Source of the DNA: Bugulina stolonifera
Taxonomy: Eukaryota; Bryozoa; Gymnolaemata; Cheilostomatida; Bugulidae
Direction of reading: 5' to 3'
Length of the DNA stretch: 64,000 nt
Assembly: GCA_935421135.1 (NCBI GenBank)
Contig: OW285190.1
Coordinates: 16,006,501-16,070,500, forward strand
Part shown: one piece after another, positions 12,460-25,735 of the stretch
Position numbering within the stretch: position 1 is the stretch's first letter
Layout of the letters: each line of letters opens with the position of its first letter
Notes under the pieces: model-generated
What the model saw: only the letters and a program-made list of their open reading frames with translations
What the model was told of the DNA's origin: nothing
The model's database searches: none
Position numbers and translations under genes: made by a program

Positions 12460-15157
12460 ATGAGCAAGATGATACCAACTAAAAGGGAACTGTTGGCAGC
12501 TCTATATCTACCCAGGTATGTGTTGAGAGTAAATTACTCATACTGGTTCAAATTTCAAGCCAATAGGCAGATAGAAGGCGGCAGAGATTGTGCTTATATT
12601 TTCCTGAGCAGGGTACATTAGTGCAGATCATTGTCTTTTCTTGCCAACATAAAACCACTTTACAGCCATCAAACCCCAAACCTCATTAGATTTAACCAAT
12701 GGATGTAGTCGATACAAAGGGATTAATGAAGGATTAAAGCTTTCATAGCTTTACTTAGTACCCAGGAACTCTACAAAATAATATGGAAAGTGTTTAGACC
12801 AGGTATAGACTAAAAGACCAGTATAATATTACAAAATAAAGCATGATAGACTATCACTTGTTCATTATGTGGAGATATATTGATGAAGTGTTGGGGCTTG
12901 CCACACTTTATTTGGCACTCAGAAACTTTAGCCTTTTGAACCAAAGTATTTGAAGCATTCGCTGCTTGACTTGAGAGGTTTACATTGCAGGCTGAGAAAC
13001 ATAGCTCTGGGTGTTCATGATCCTATTTATGCAGTTAGTAGGGTAAAAGATGTATTTGGACGGGAGGCAGTAGATAATGTCCAGACATTTATTAGAAACG
13101 CCAACCACATAGAGGAACTAGGTAAATGTGAAATACAATGTACAACAATTCCTACTGCTAAGTGTTACATGAACCTAGTGAAATATGTAATGTCTCATAT
13201 GATTCTGTACTGCACAAGATATTAAGTTTCTTTCTGAAAACATTCCAGTGAACACACAATGAAAATTCCTCTGCTCATCAAAAATAATAACAAATTGTTA
13301 TTACCATGAATATAATGTACCTTGCAGCTACCATCACACCCGATACATATTACTACTCTCCAGATGATCTGCCTCCTCTCAATGATATCTCTCCTATTAA
13401 GGTAGTTAATTTCACTTTATTACATCCTGGACTGAGTTTGATAAAGTATGGTAGAGAAGTTGGACTAATTAATTTTGCAAAGGTGAGTACATGTGACTTC
13501 TCTGTGTTATATAGCCTAATCAGTATATATTTCAGATGTATGTGAGCTATCACCATTGTACAGTATCAATCCGAAGGTGCTAGAGAAAATTAGGCCAAAG
13601 GGTAAGAGGGGATGAAGGTCATCTTTGATAGAGCCGCTTGCGATTATCACCTCTTCACCTCGGTTTCTAAATAAATTCATCTGAGTTTCCAAATGTATTT
13701 GCTTGAACTTTATAATAATTTATTTGCTATGGAAAAATAAGATTTCATATTTAATTATAGCAAGTTTTATTCCACAGGTAACTTGTTCAGAGTACAGGTC
13801 TTTAGTCAGAGCCTTGACTGTATCATAACAACTTTACTTGAGAAGATCTTCAGGCAATCTACATGTACTTGCATATCATGAATCACTATTCGACTTTAAA
13901 TATTTTTGAAATGCTTATAAAATCTTAAGCCAAAGCTGGCTTAGCAATCTCTACATACAGTTTTTCAAGACAGTTCAGTTCCCACTCTCTCCTTCACATA
14001 TGATCACATCAAGATGTGTTACCACAGCGTCTATTAGTGTCATCAGTGTACATAAGGGTCTAAAAATCTGTTGCCCAGTATAATGTAGAGTCTACATGCA
14101 TGTCTACTAGCATGGGCATAACATAATATGCAGAACTGGGCAAAATCACAAAAGTACAGAAATAATCGAATTGACATATTGTTATGTTTTAGTTTCTGGT
14201 GTTTGTAAGAGCTGTATCAGAAAAACTTGTTTATAACTCTTTGTACGAATGCTTAGAAGCACTAATATGGAACACCCATGGACTGACTGGTGAGATCTTG
14301 CACATTCTTGACCCCGATGATCATGACTGGGTAAGTACATGTACCACTTTCATGAAGTGTTTAATCATCATCAACAGCCTAGACGTAAATTTGATGCATA
14401 TATGCATGTAAATCTCAGTTTGCACTGATTTAGAATACTCATAGGCAATCATTACTAGATAGGTAGTATGTTATACAGCTTCTACTTACAGTAATTTTGA
14501 CCTATCTCCAAAAGCTCAGAAGCAAAACTGATACATTAGTTTTCAAGAACAAAAGACAGCTTGTTGGTAAACAGACAGTTACATGTACATGTATATTGTT
14601 TTCATTAGGGTGCAGTATACCCAGTATCACCACCAATTGAAGTTGCTCAGCGAGCTGAATCAGCTGCTGTTTCTGCTCTTCTAGCTCCACCAGTTGCTGC
14701 TCTACCAGCTGAACCACCAGCTGCTGCCGCTGCAGCATTGGTCATAAATCCCAGATATTCTCTTCAACAAATCAGGTGTCTCTGCGAATACCCAGCATCA
14801 GGAAGCCGTCCTTATATTGGAAGTCCATATATTTACAGGTGTATTTCTTGTGAACGCGGTATTTGTCTACTGTGTGGCAGGGTAAGTGACCGCCCAAAAA
14901 AACTAAGAGATAAACATTTGCAAATAGTTCATAAAAATCTACCAAATTTACCAGGAGCCAAAGAATTTGATTTGAATCAACAAGTGGCCAAACGCAGGTG
15001 TTCCGGTTGTCGTACCATTGGCTCTATTGGACCGACTCGAAGCCCCAATTATGGCCAATGTAAAGGTTGCGATAGTTTCCAGTGCTTCGAATGTGGTTTT
15101 CCGCATGTCAACAGTTATTATGTGAGGAGACACATATTAAATGCACATGAACCCTGA
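12460..15157 (+). CDS. Paralogue A: novel five-exon zinc-module protein
   Basis: Exons 12460-12515, 12991-13121, 13328-13482, 14193-14330, 14609-15157; 1029 bp, 342 residues, with all phases consistent (2, 1, 0, 0). Exon 1 encodes a short leader ending ELLAALYLPR. Exons 2-4 form a module of about 140 residues, probably helical, with landmarks VFGREAVDNVQ, LLHPGLS and LIWNTHGLTGE. The last exon starts with an Ala/Pro linker, then a Cys/His module of about 125 residues: a CxC pair, CxxC, CLLCG and two His, then a second unit with CSGC, CKGC, CFEC and a terminal His pair. This resembles two tandem treble-clef or zinc-ribbon units. I do not recognise the family, so function is unknown. The start ATG was chosen because the leader is conserved across paralogues. 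Confidence 0.85.
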
Positions 15158-16435
15158 GGACGCTTACTATTACTACACTATTTTAGGACTACCAGTATAT
15201 AATAATAATACTTGGAGATACATACATGTAAATATAGACTAAAAATGTAGTACGGCCTGATATGTATCCCTAGGTTAACTTTATTTCCATTTTTCTTGTT
15301 TACATGTAACAGAAATATTTCACTTATACTTCCCAATCCGCTACATTTTCATTTCTTGATCATTAGTAGAGTCAATATCATATTCTTTTTAAACTTGAAT
15401 ACAACCTGACTGACAGAATATACATGTACAGTACAGAGGTGTGTTTTATATCATCAATTTGCAGTTATTAAGATTCAAAAATACATTTCCTCTTTAGATA
15501 TTAGGTTATGCCATTAGAGCACATGAGATGGAACTTTTTTCCAAGTTAGGAAGACCTGCCTCTGTTTTTCAGTATCAAGATTTTATACATTGTCATGACA
15601 ATAGTCATTTCTGTGCTTCTATCCCAACTCTTTAACTGGAAATCTTGCTTTCTTTAGATATGGACTTTCTCTCTTTGATCTGGGTTTTTTCATAGCTAGA
15701 ATGGAAAGTCAGTTATTCATAAATTTTACATAGTGGTGCAATTGTGTATGAGCCCATTTCATGGGTGCTACTACATTTTGTAACTTAAACATTATAGACA
15801 CAATAAAACTGCACCATTGAAAATCAGAGATTATCTCAAGTAATATTGCCAAGCATAAGCATGATGCATAATAATAGCAATACTTTTCTTGCAAATATTC
15901 TATTTCTAAGCATTAAGAGACTGGTTATACATCTGTGGAATAGCTTTTCACTGACAGGCTTAGCCCAGATGAGGCTCCCCACTACCTGAGGCTGTGTGTC
16001 ACCTGAGGATCTAAGACAACTGAGGCTATATGTATAATATGTTGACAGCTATTGACCTAGCCAGTGAATTAAATGCCTCACATACTGCTACACCAGACAC
16101 CCATCTACATAAACCTTGGGGTGTTCAGAAATAAACTTTTGCAAAGTATGGCCAAAACCTTATACTATAATTGGTCTTTTATATTGTATTCTGTTAGCCT
16201 ACCAGTGTCTTTACATCTAGGCAAGAGTGGACCAGTGAAGATGGAAAAAGTCATCTCGAAATTTCCCCTGGTATGGTAGATGATGGTTAGAATAAAAGAC
16301 TAGAATTAGACTCTTTATAATTTTTTGTTCTTAATATTTGATACTAGTGCTAGTATAATTGTGAATGGAATACAAAAGCTTGCAAGCCTAGGCAAGCTTT
16401 TTCATTGTCTCCACTAGCCCTGGTAAACAGCTGCT
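15158..16435. other. Spacer between genes A and B
   Basis: No coding exon recognised. It contains the upstream block shared with genes A and C (CATTAGAGCACATGAGATGG, about 15512-15531) and an inverted AAGCTTGCAAG..GCAAGCTT motif near 16375-16400 that recurs near 21675 before gene C. Confidence 0.5.
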
Positions 16436-16735
16436 ACAGAACAGAGCCTGCTACCAAGCAGGGTAGTTACAGAACAGAGCCTCTACAAAACAGGTGCACT
16501 ACAGAACAGAACAACCACAGAACAGAACTGCCACCGAACAGAGCTGCTACATAATAGAGCTGGTACAAAACTGGTACAGCACAAGACAGAGCTGGTACAG
16601 AACAGAACTGCTAAAGAACAGAGCCACTACAGTGCAGAGCAGCTGCAGAACAGAACTGCTACGGTACAGAGCCGATACAGAACAGAAGCTCTACAGTACA
16701 GAGCCAATACAGAACAGAACTGCGACGGAAGTAAG
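16436..16735 (+). repeat. Degenerate CTACAGAACAGAGC tandem array
   Basis: About 16 imperfect copies of an 18-20-bp unit around ACAGAACAGAGCTGCTAC. It lies about 170 bp upstream of the first exon of gene B. An 86-codon frame through it is only the translation of the repeat. Confidence 0.85.
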
Positions 16736-16906
16736 TAATTTTTCCGTTATGTAATTACATTTCCTTAGCTTCTCATTATTGATTCACAATAATTTTAGCA
16801 AAAATGAATGAATCAGTGTCTTATATGTACATTGTATACTACTGCATTGAAGGTAGTTGGTAGAACTGACCAAAAAACTTTAATTGTAGAGTTCAGAAGG
16901 ACTTCA

Positions 16907-19855
16907 ATGGCTAACAGACCACCAAATACAATGGAACTGTTGGCAGCTCTGTATTTACCTAGGTTTGTGTTGGTGTTTGATATTTAGTACTAATTAACCC
17001 TTGATCTCATGGTTATGCTATTTCATAGGAGGAAAATTTGAATTCTTAGTGTTACAACAAGACGTGGTAGGACTACAGCTACTAATATTATAGTGATCAT
17101 TTTGCTAATTGCTGCTCTATAGATAGATGTGCAGGTAGGCTTGGTTTTAGCAGACTATTAATTTATCTATTTGCCCCCCAAAACTACCATCAAAATTTAA
17201 CCAATAGTTGTAGTCTGTAAAAAATGAAGGATTAAAGGATTGTTGAAGGGTTAGAGCTTACATCACTTTACTTACATGTAGTATCCAGGAACTCGATAAA
17301 TAAAGAAAAAATTTATATCAGATATAGGCTAAAGAATCAGTATATTACATAATAAAACATGTAGACCACCACTTAGTTCATTATGTAACTGGTCTCTAGT
17401 GAATATACTATTTGCATGTGTTAAGGGCTGATGGACTGCTCAATGTATTGGTGACTGTGTGTTTGCATACTAGGCTAGAGTGAAATGCATTAGATAAAGT
17501 ATCATATATGTAGAAAAAGTGCATTAGTGAAGTATACATTGTATTAGAGCACTCAAATATTTTAACCTTTGAACCACAGTATATGGCAAAGCATTTTGCT
17601 GCTTGACTTGATAGGTTTCCATTGCAGGCTGAGGAACATCGCTCACGCTCAAGGTGTGGACGATCCTAATCATGAAGTTAATAGGTTAGAAGAAGTATTT
17701 GGAGAGGAGGCAGTAGATAATGTCCAGACATATATTGGGAATGCCAACCAAATAGAGGAACTAGGTGAGTGTAGAGTACTATAATACAGAGATTACTACT
17801 GCTAAGTATTACATAATCCTACTTTACAACATATTTATGGTCTCATATCAATCTGTACTGCACAAATGATTAAGTTTCTCTCTGGAAACATGTTAGTGAC
17901 TATACAGCGGCTACTAGTATTAAAAATTCGTCTGCTCATCAACAAAATAATGTAGCAAATAATGTTCATTGCCATGAATGTAATGTACTTTGCAGCTACC
18001 AGCACACAAGGTACACATATCTACACTTTAGAGGATCTGCATCCTCTCAATGATATCTCTCCTATTAAACTAGTTAATCTCACTTTATTACATCCTGGAC
18101 TGAGTTTTATGAAACGTAAAAAGACAGTTGCACAAATTAACTTGGCAAAAGTGAGTATATGTGACTCATCTGTGTTATATAGTCTAATTAGTATGTGTCT
18201 GAAATGTTTGGGAGTTAGCCCCCTTTGCACAGTATTAATCTGAAAGTACTAGGGAACATTAGACCAAAAGGTAAGATGGAAAGGAGGCTGATCTTTGATA
18301 TGTCTGCACACAATACTCACCTCTTCACCTCGTTTTCAAATGTATTTAGTTGATTCGCAGAATTTTCACTAAAGTAAGCAAAGAACTTCACCTGCATATT
18401 AATATGAGGATGAATATTAAATTGTAACAGTAAGTAAAGGAACAGTTTCTTGCTAAGACAAATTCATGTGAAGTAACTTAGTTTGTATAGCACTAGTTTT
18501 ACAAGGAGTCTCTGAAATCCAAATTTCAGGCTCAGTCTACCGAGCCAAGCCACAAAGAAAATATTCATTTTCGTGCAAAGAAGTCAGGTGTGCCAATGAG
18601 CTAAAGATGGTTTCGTCCGACCAAGCGAATATCAGGCCAATAGCCCTACTGGTATCTTGTTAGTTTTACTAGCTGTTTTAGTAGATGTAGCTCACCTACC
18701 AATTTCAGTATATTTCCTATTATTAAATAGGTATTAGATGTTGGCTAATAAAGTTCCCTCGAAAAAGAAATGCCTTCCAGCTGTCACTACGTCAACATAT
18801 TGTTATGTTTTAGTTTCTGGTGTTTGTAAGGGATTTATCAGAGAAACTTGTCCATAACTCTCTCTATGAATGCTTCAAAGCACTAATATGGAACACCCAT
18901 GGAATAACTAGTGAAATGCTGCATTTATTTGACCACGAAAACCTTGACTGGGTGAGCAGTATGTGTATTACTTTTATGAAGGGTCTAATTGACTCCATTA
19001 GCATATAAGCAAATTTGATTTAAAATATCAATGTCCGTTTGCACTGATATGGAACACCAATGAATTCGTGAGGATGTGTACACACCCTCAATCTTATCAA
19101 TCATTCCTGGACAGGTAGTATAATATTATACAACTTCTGCTGAATTCTTACTTCTCTCCAAAAGTAAATGTTATGCATTAATTTTCAGGAATGCAATGAA
19201 GCTCACGTTTAGTCAACAGAGAATTATATATTGTTTTCATTAGGGTGCAGTATACCCAGCACCGCCACCAATTGAAGTCACTCAGGGAGCTGAATCAGCT
19301 GCACCACCACCGGCTGTACCACCGGCTGTACCACCGGCTGCACCACCGGCTGCACCACCGGCTGCTGCGGCTGCTGCTCCAGCATTTCCCACTACAACCG
19401 GAACAACTGTGAGGCTAGAGGTGAAGACATCAGAAGCAGCAGAGAGGGTTGCGGAAAGATATCCCCTTAAACCAATCAGGTGTCGCTGTAACTACCTGCC
19501 AGCAGGAAGCCGTCCTTATGCTGAGAGTCCATATGTTTACAAGTGTCTCTTTTGTGGAAGTGGTATTTGTGTACTGTGTGGCTGGGTAGAAAATTGCCCA
19601 AACAACCTAAAACACCAACACTTAATAAGAGTTCACGGAAATTTACCAAAGTTGCCAGGAGCCACAGAGCGTGATATGAATCAACAAGTGATCACACGCA
19701 GGTGTACCAATTGTCGCACCATTGGTTTGATTGGTTCCACCCAAAACATCAATTATGGCAGATGTAAAGGTTGTGATAGTTACCAGTGCTTCCAATGTGG
19801 TTATGCAAATCTCAATATCCTTCGAGCATGGAGACACGTTCGTACGTGTACATAG
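16907..19855 (+). CDS. Paralogue B: novel five-exon zinc-module protein
   Basis: Exons 16907-16962, 17628-17764, 17996-18150, 18814-18951, 19244-19855; 1098 bp, 365 residues, same exon phases as paralogue A. The leader ends MELLAALYLPR. The N-terminal module has VFGEEAVDNVQ, LLHPGLS and LIWNTHGITSE. The linker is longer than in A and contains several PPAVPPA/PPAAPPA repeats. The zinc module keeps every Cys/His position of A: CRCNY, CLFCGSGICVLCGW, HxxxxxH, CTNC, CKGC, CFQCG and final His/Cys. The reading frame ends in a TAG that is part of the first unit of a 16-bp satellite, so the last residues were probably set by the array. Closest relative by eye is A, next door in the same orientation. 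Function unknown. Confidence 0.87.
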
Positions 19856-20307
19856 GCTTACGTGTACATAGGCTTACGTGTACATAGGCTTACGTCTACA
19901 TAGGCTTACGTGTACATAGGCTTACGTGTACATAGGCTTACGTGTACATAGGCTTACGTGTACATAGGCTTACGTGTACATAGGCTTACGTGTACATAGG
20001 CTTACGTGTACATAGGCTTACGTGTACATAGGCTTACGTGTACATAGGCTTACGTGTACATAGGCTTACGTGTACATAGGCTTACGTGTACATAGGCTTA
20101 CGTGTACATAGGCTTACGTGTACATAGGCTTACGTGTACATAGGCTTACGTGTACATAGGCTTACGTGTACATAGGCTTACGTGTACATAGGCTTACGTG
20201 TACATAGGCTTACGCGTACATAGGCTTACGCGTACATAGGCTTACGCGTACATAGGCTTACGCGTACATAGGCTTACGTGTACATAGGCTTACGTGTACA
20301 TAGGCTT
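19842..20307 (+). repeat. 16-bp satellite CTTACGTGTACATAGG
   Basis: About 29 nearly identical head-to-tail copies, with a block of CTTACGCGTACATAGG variants near 20210-20270. Each unit carries the palindromic core ACGTGTAC/ACGCGT. It begins inside the last codons of gene B, so the whole array is 3' untranslated. Confidence 0.95.
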
Positions 20308-21969
20308 ATAGGCGCTGAGTACTGTGTTGCTATCATTACACTTTTTTATGACTAGCATTAAATAATACTATTATGTTATACATAAATAATATAAAAACTA
20401 AACATTTAGTACAGCATGAAACTCAAGCTAGCAGATAAAGAAAAGAAGGGCTTTAAAGCATTTGACTGCAAATTACTGCAAAATAGTTGAATTTCCAATG
20501 ATCTGGCAAGCATTTTATATTGAGATTAAAATTTTGACTTAGCCAGACAATAGTCTCCCTAGTTTAACTTAATTTCTGTTTTTCTTGTTTGTGCAAAGAT
20601 AGCCGCTTCACTGACACTTCTCAATTAGCTATTATCCCTATATCATTAGTAGAGCCAAGCTGTGTCTGTGTTTATACTTGACATGAATGCAGCCATTGCA
20701 ATAGTTTTAGCAATCACAATTTAATTTATAAAATATCATCAAGGGTTCAAGACTTCCATTAATGTAGTGGGTATTCTCTCTTAGTTTTCAACCAGGTTGT
20801 TTACATAATATAACCTTATCATTTTCTCAGTTGAATATCTTTCTCTATAGAATGTCATGAATACTTGTAGCGTACAATGTACATCATCTGTTTAGTGGAA
20901 AGAAATTATTTTTTATTCTGCAGAGCAGCTCCAGTAGCTTGTTGTGGCAACCCTTATTATATAATACAGTACATTAGTATTGTAGTTACATGTATGTTTC
21001 TGCAAACCACTCCAACTCTTGTGGCTTCTCTCTATCTATAAAACTGCTCAAACTGCTAAAACTGCTTGTTATCATTAAAGGGAAAATTTATAGATTCCTG
21101 CATTAGAGGTGAGGCACACAGAAAACTGTGCATGTGTAGTTGTATACATGTGTATTATCAGCATTGGCTTCACTGTTATTCTTCACTGCAACTTGAATAT
21201 AAAAATAAGATTGACTATTTCAGTTGCGCTGGTAGGCTACTATTATAGTTTTGATATATCAGCATATTTATTATGCATTTAATAACTTGTTGTACATTGT
21301 GCATTTAAAAGTGGATAGAGTACTTTATTGGATTAGTCCCCAATAGAGTAATTAGTATCTAACTAAACTACATTGTACATGTATATACAGTACAGAGGTG
21401 TGTATTTTATGTCGTGAATTTACAGTTATTAAAATCAAAAAATACATTTCCTCTTTAAATTTTAGGTTATTCCATTAGAGCACATGAAATGGAACTGTAA
21501 GTTAGATAAATCAGAGATGAAATAAATTTGTGAATCATTATAAAATTATGAAATAATTATAACAAAAGCATGCATTTTCTCAAAATTATGTTACTGATCA
21601 ATGATGTGTTTTATTTACATGTACATGTATATGAAAGCAGCTGCATATAGCTGGTGCAGTGCAATAAATTTGTAGTTTGCAAGCTAAGGCAAGCTTTGTA
21701 CCATCTAACAACAAGAGTTTTTTTATCCATTTGTCTCCCTAACCAGATCAGCTACTGAACAGTAAGTAGTTTTTTTCTACTATTTAATTGACACTGCTGA
21801 AATCGTTATAGAGTTATTACTTTCTATACAGTATACCTCTGCATTCAAACTGAAGAGTCACTGCTAGTAGTTGTTCTAATACAAGCAGAATTGAGAAATG
21901 CATTTTTGAACAATGTTTCATGCAGACAGATCAATGGAAATGTTACTTTTAGAGCCTTGAAGAAGTACA
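20308..21969. promoter_or_regulatory. Spacer and upstream region of gene C
   Basis: No exon recognised. From about 21400 it repeats the upstream blocks seen before genes A and B (CATTAGAGCACATGAAATGG at about 21474; CAGTAAGTAGTTTTTTTCTACT at about 21758; TTCATGCAGACAGATCAATGG just before the start). This marks it as the duplicated promoter side of the family. Confidence 0.5.
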
Positions 21970-24900
21970 ATGGCACCAAACACAATGGAACTGTTGGCAG
22001 CTCTGTATCTACCAAGGTATTTGTTGAGACCAAGTTACTTATGCAGGGTCAAATAAAGAGAGCTAATATCATCTGTGCTGTTACAAGTGCTGATCACCAC
22101 AGCTGCTGACACAGCCATGCAGATAATATTTTGCTACTCGATTTTCTTTGACCTGAAATTTAAAGTATCAGGGACTGCACTTGTACAATGTATATACTTG
22201 CTACCACATCATTATCTTACACCCATCAAATTCAGCCAATGGCCACAGTCTATACAGGAAAAATAATGAATTAGGAACACCTTATGGGAAGCACTCTGAA
22301 ACCTAGCAGCAAGGGAATTTTATTTTATTATTATGAATATATAAGGAATCATTTGACAGCCTGAAAGAAAAGGCTTAACTTTTTTTACGTTGTAGGTTGA
22401 CAGATATTGCCCATCTGGTTAGTGATACTCCTGGTACTGTCATTAGTAACATGGAAGATTTGTTTGGACAGCAGGCAGTGGATAATGTTCACCGTTACAT
22501 TCACTACGCCAACCACATAGATAGACTAGGTGAGTGAAGAGTAGTACTAGAAGGTAAATACTGCATTTTTAGAATTCTAAGTGCCACCTCTAGATTTTGC
22601 AGAAACCTACCCTGGCAAGCATTGTACATATACATATACATACATGTACATGTATATAAAAAAACTATGTGAATTTCATAATTTCTTGTATTTCACAAGA
22701 GATAAACATTTTAATTAATGATCACATGCTTCAAATTTTAATTTTTATTCACTTTATCTAATATAACTGTACATTTTTATTGAAAGTTTCTTTGCTCCAT
22801 GAGATAATAGCAGAAGATGATTTCTCTTTATTTTGTAGCTGCAGAGACGCCAGAAGCTTATCCTCCAATGTATGCAGATTTAAGCCACGTGAATGAAAAC
22901 TCTCCTGCAGAAATAATTAATTTTACTTTAACGCATCCTGCGCTGGATTTTCTATGTCATGGAGGAGACATTGCATTTAATTACTTTGCAAAGGTTTGTA
23001 AATCTACTGCTCTGTGTTATATACATGACGTAAGCTATTTAGTGTGCCTGGAGTATACATGAGCTAACATCCTTTGTACATACGTGTATATACAGTATTA
23101 ATCTGTAGGTTCTTGAGAACTATTAATACTGAATGATGTGTTACAGTATGCATTAAAAGGTTCAACAACGTTAGTGACCTCAATATCTTTCTCCTCAACC
23201 AGCTAATACTGCTAACTCTATTAAATAAGCAAAATTGGGAAGAATCAGAAGAAAAAAAACTTCAAACTTCCGAATTTCTTAACGTCAAAATATTGTAATG
23301 GTTTCTGGTATTTCGTGCGGTCGTCCTTGGACCACTACCGACCTAAAACCGAAGTACCTATGAGTGGTGCTAGGCCTTCTCATTACATGAAAGATCGAGC
23401 GGTCTCAGTAGCCCAATAACTACCAGAGACGACCCATCTGGTCCCGAGTCTGACCTTCAGACTATACGTTGAAAGAGAGTGATCCGACCTAGTAGGCGGT
23501 TCGCTAAGCGAATGACCTGACAAAAGCAAGTGAAAGTCTCTGTATCAAGTGTAGATGTGTCTTTATTGAAAGCCAAGTGAAGACTGAGACAATGAACAGT
23601 GAAACAATGCCCTTTATAGAGTATAAGGACTTCCGCCCGAAGTAGTGTCGGGAAAAGACGACATAGGGTCGTCCGGAAGTTGCGCAACAACATGGCCGCC
23701 GGAAGCCCGACGGCCGACCCAAAATGGGTCGGGTTATACAAAAGTTGCTTATAATGATCCAATTCATGTACAAAATGAATATCAGGTAATTCTGAGAGGT
23801 CGGGCCTCTGTACATGGGTATAAAAGGCACTAAAAGACTTAGTAATAATCATACAAGTGTATACAATGATATAGGAGTTACACAAGGTAGAATGCAAGCA
23901 GATATATACATGTAAGCACATATAATAATGAGTGTCAGGTGTAGGAGACGACTGTGCGTACCATTACAATATTACATATACGTCTATGCTGTATTTTCCG
24001 TTGTTTGTGAGAAAATAAGTACACTACAATCCGTAGCTGCAGTTGTGATCATGTTGAAACATTTCGACCTTTCTAATGTTTTAGTTTCTGGTATATGTGA
24101 GAAGTATAGGCAGTGTACTCATTTATAGGAGTCTCCATGAATGCCTAAATGCAGTTATACTGAACACCCATGGATTCGCTAGTGCAATGATGCACAACTT
24201 TGACCCCATGAACAAAAGCTGGGTATGTATCACTTTTATCAGTTCTTAGGTTAGCAGCTACAGCTTTTGGCAAACTCCAATGCATCAATTTTCAAGAACA
24301 GACACAGTTTTTTGACAAATTTGTAATTTTGTTAAAATTTAGGGTGAGTTAACAGAACCTTGTAATTATTTTTGGTTTTTATAAGGACATAGTATTCCAA
24401 GTAGCACCACTGGCATTTACACTGGATGCTGTGGTTCCAGGAGCTCAACCAGCTGTTGCTGCAGTTCCACCAGCTACTGCTCCACCAGCTACTGCTCCAC
24501 CAGCTACTGCTCCACCAGCTACTGCTTCACCAGCTACTGCTCCACCAGCTACTGCTCTACCAGCTACTGCTCCACCAGCTACTGTTTTACCTGCAACTGT
24601 TCTACCTGCAACTGTTTTACCTGCAACTGTTTTACCTGCAACTGTTCTACCTGCTACTGTTCAACCTGCAACTGTGTTTCTACTAGTCCCTACTGCTAAT
24701 GTTCTACCAGTTCCTACTGCTCCACTAGCTACTGGTCCGTCTGCTACTGCTCCACCTGCTACTGGTCCGTCTGCTACTGCTCCACCAGCTACTGATCCAC
24801 CAGCTATTGCTCTACCTCTACCAGTTCCTACTACTGCTCCACCAGCTACTGCTCTACCAGCTCCTGCTCTGCCAGCTCCTGCTGCTGCACATACACCTTG

Positions 24901-25735
24901 TGCCGCAGTAAGGCCAAAACTTAAGAGATTGGCCCATGAAAAACTAGAAGCAAAGTCTGCAATGAGTGAAGAAGGAGAAGAGTCTGGACAGAAGAACCCA
25001 GCTGCTTCTGCTCCAGCAGCTGCCACAACGGCTAGAATTACAGTAAGGCAAAAAATTAGGAAACTAGTAGACGGAAGACAAGCAGCTAAAGCAGGAAGCT
25101 CTGGTGACAGAAGAGATAAACAATGCAGAGCAGGAGAAGCAGCAGAAGCAACAGCAGGAGCGGAGAGACTGGCAGAAAAAAGGAGAAGGTCTGATGGAAA
25201 TTTGCTTTCTGCTCCAAGAGGAACTGGCAATATAAGAGATGAACAGCAAAGAAAAGAAGCAACAAAAGAAGAATCGACAGAAGCAGAGAGATTGGTAAAA
25301 AAGAGAATTGTAGAAGACACTTATCCTCTTACTCAAGTTCCATGTGGTTGCGAGTATCCATCTCCACAAAGTTACCCATACGGTGAAAGTCCTTATGTTT
25401 ACTTGTGCCGTTCTTGTGGAAAGGGGATCTGTCTACTGTGTGGCAGTACAAGTAATGACCCTAGTGAATTAAAAACACAACATCTACAAGAAATTCACGG
25501 GAATTTACCACGAGTGCCAGGGAACAGAGAAAAAGCTTTAAACCAAGAAGTATTGACACGCAGGTGTAATGGCTGTAATCGTTTTGGTTGGATCGGACCA
25601 ATATCAAAGGATAAATATGGCCAATGCAAGGGCTGCCTGATTCACCAGTGCTATGAATGTGGTTACATTGGCATGCTAGGCAATAGTGTACGAAGGCACT
25701 ATAAAGATGTACATCAACACTCTAAATATAAATAA
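21970..25735 (+). CDS. Paralogue C: zinc-module protein with long Ala/Pro/Thr linker
   Basis: Exons 21970-22016, 22396-22529, 22839-22993, 24085-24222, 24386-25735; 1824 bp, 607 residues, the longest of the family. The N-terminal module is conserved (MELLAALYLPR, LFGQQAVDNVH, FTLTHPALDF, NTHGFASAMMH). The last exon begins DIVFQVAP, then about 140 residues of five-residue repeats (PPATA, LPATV) coded by 15-bp DNA repeats, then two similar Lys/Arg-rich stretches (VRPKLKRL..HEKLEAKS and VRQKIRKLVDGRQAAKA) that look like an internal duplication and could serve nuclear import. The C-terminus is the canonical zinc module (CGCEY, CRSCGKGICLLCGS, CNGC, CKGC, CYECGY, RRHYKDVH). Intron 3 carries an LTR insertion (23294-23968). 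Function unknown. Confidence 0.87.
23294..23968 (-). mobile_element. Solo LTR, diverged family, in intron 3 of gene C
   Basis: 675 bp starting TGTAATGG and ending CCATTACA, flanked by ATAT on both sides (23290-23293 and 23969-23972), a 4-bp target duplication. On the minus strand it has the same order as the other LTRs in the window: a TATA-like TATAAAGGGC (complement near 23610) and an AATAAAG signal (complement near 23563), with GGTCG/CCGAC-rich U3. It shares end sequences and layout with the LTRs at the left edge but is otherwise diverged. It lies antisense to gene C. Confidence 0.85.
24470..24890 (+). repeat. 15-bp coding minisatellite in gene C
   Basis: Repeats of CCAGCTACTGCTCCA and a CCTGCAACTGTTCTA variant, together about 20-25 units, in frame and encoding PATAP/PATVL. 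The array is likely length-polymorphic. A long open frame on the opposite strand is a by-product of its codon composition. Confidence 0.9.

Noticed and set aside
24661..25320. A 219-codon minus-strand frame opposite gene C
   Set aside because: By-product of the Ala/Pro/Thr repeat codons in gene C; the plus-strand frame has the conserved zinc module and exon phases.
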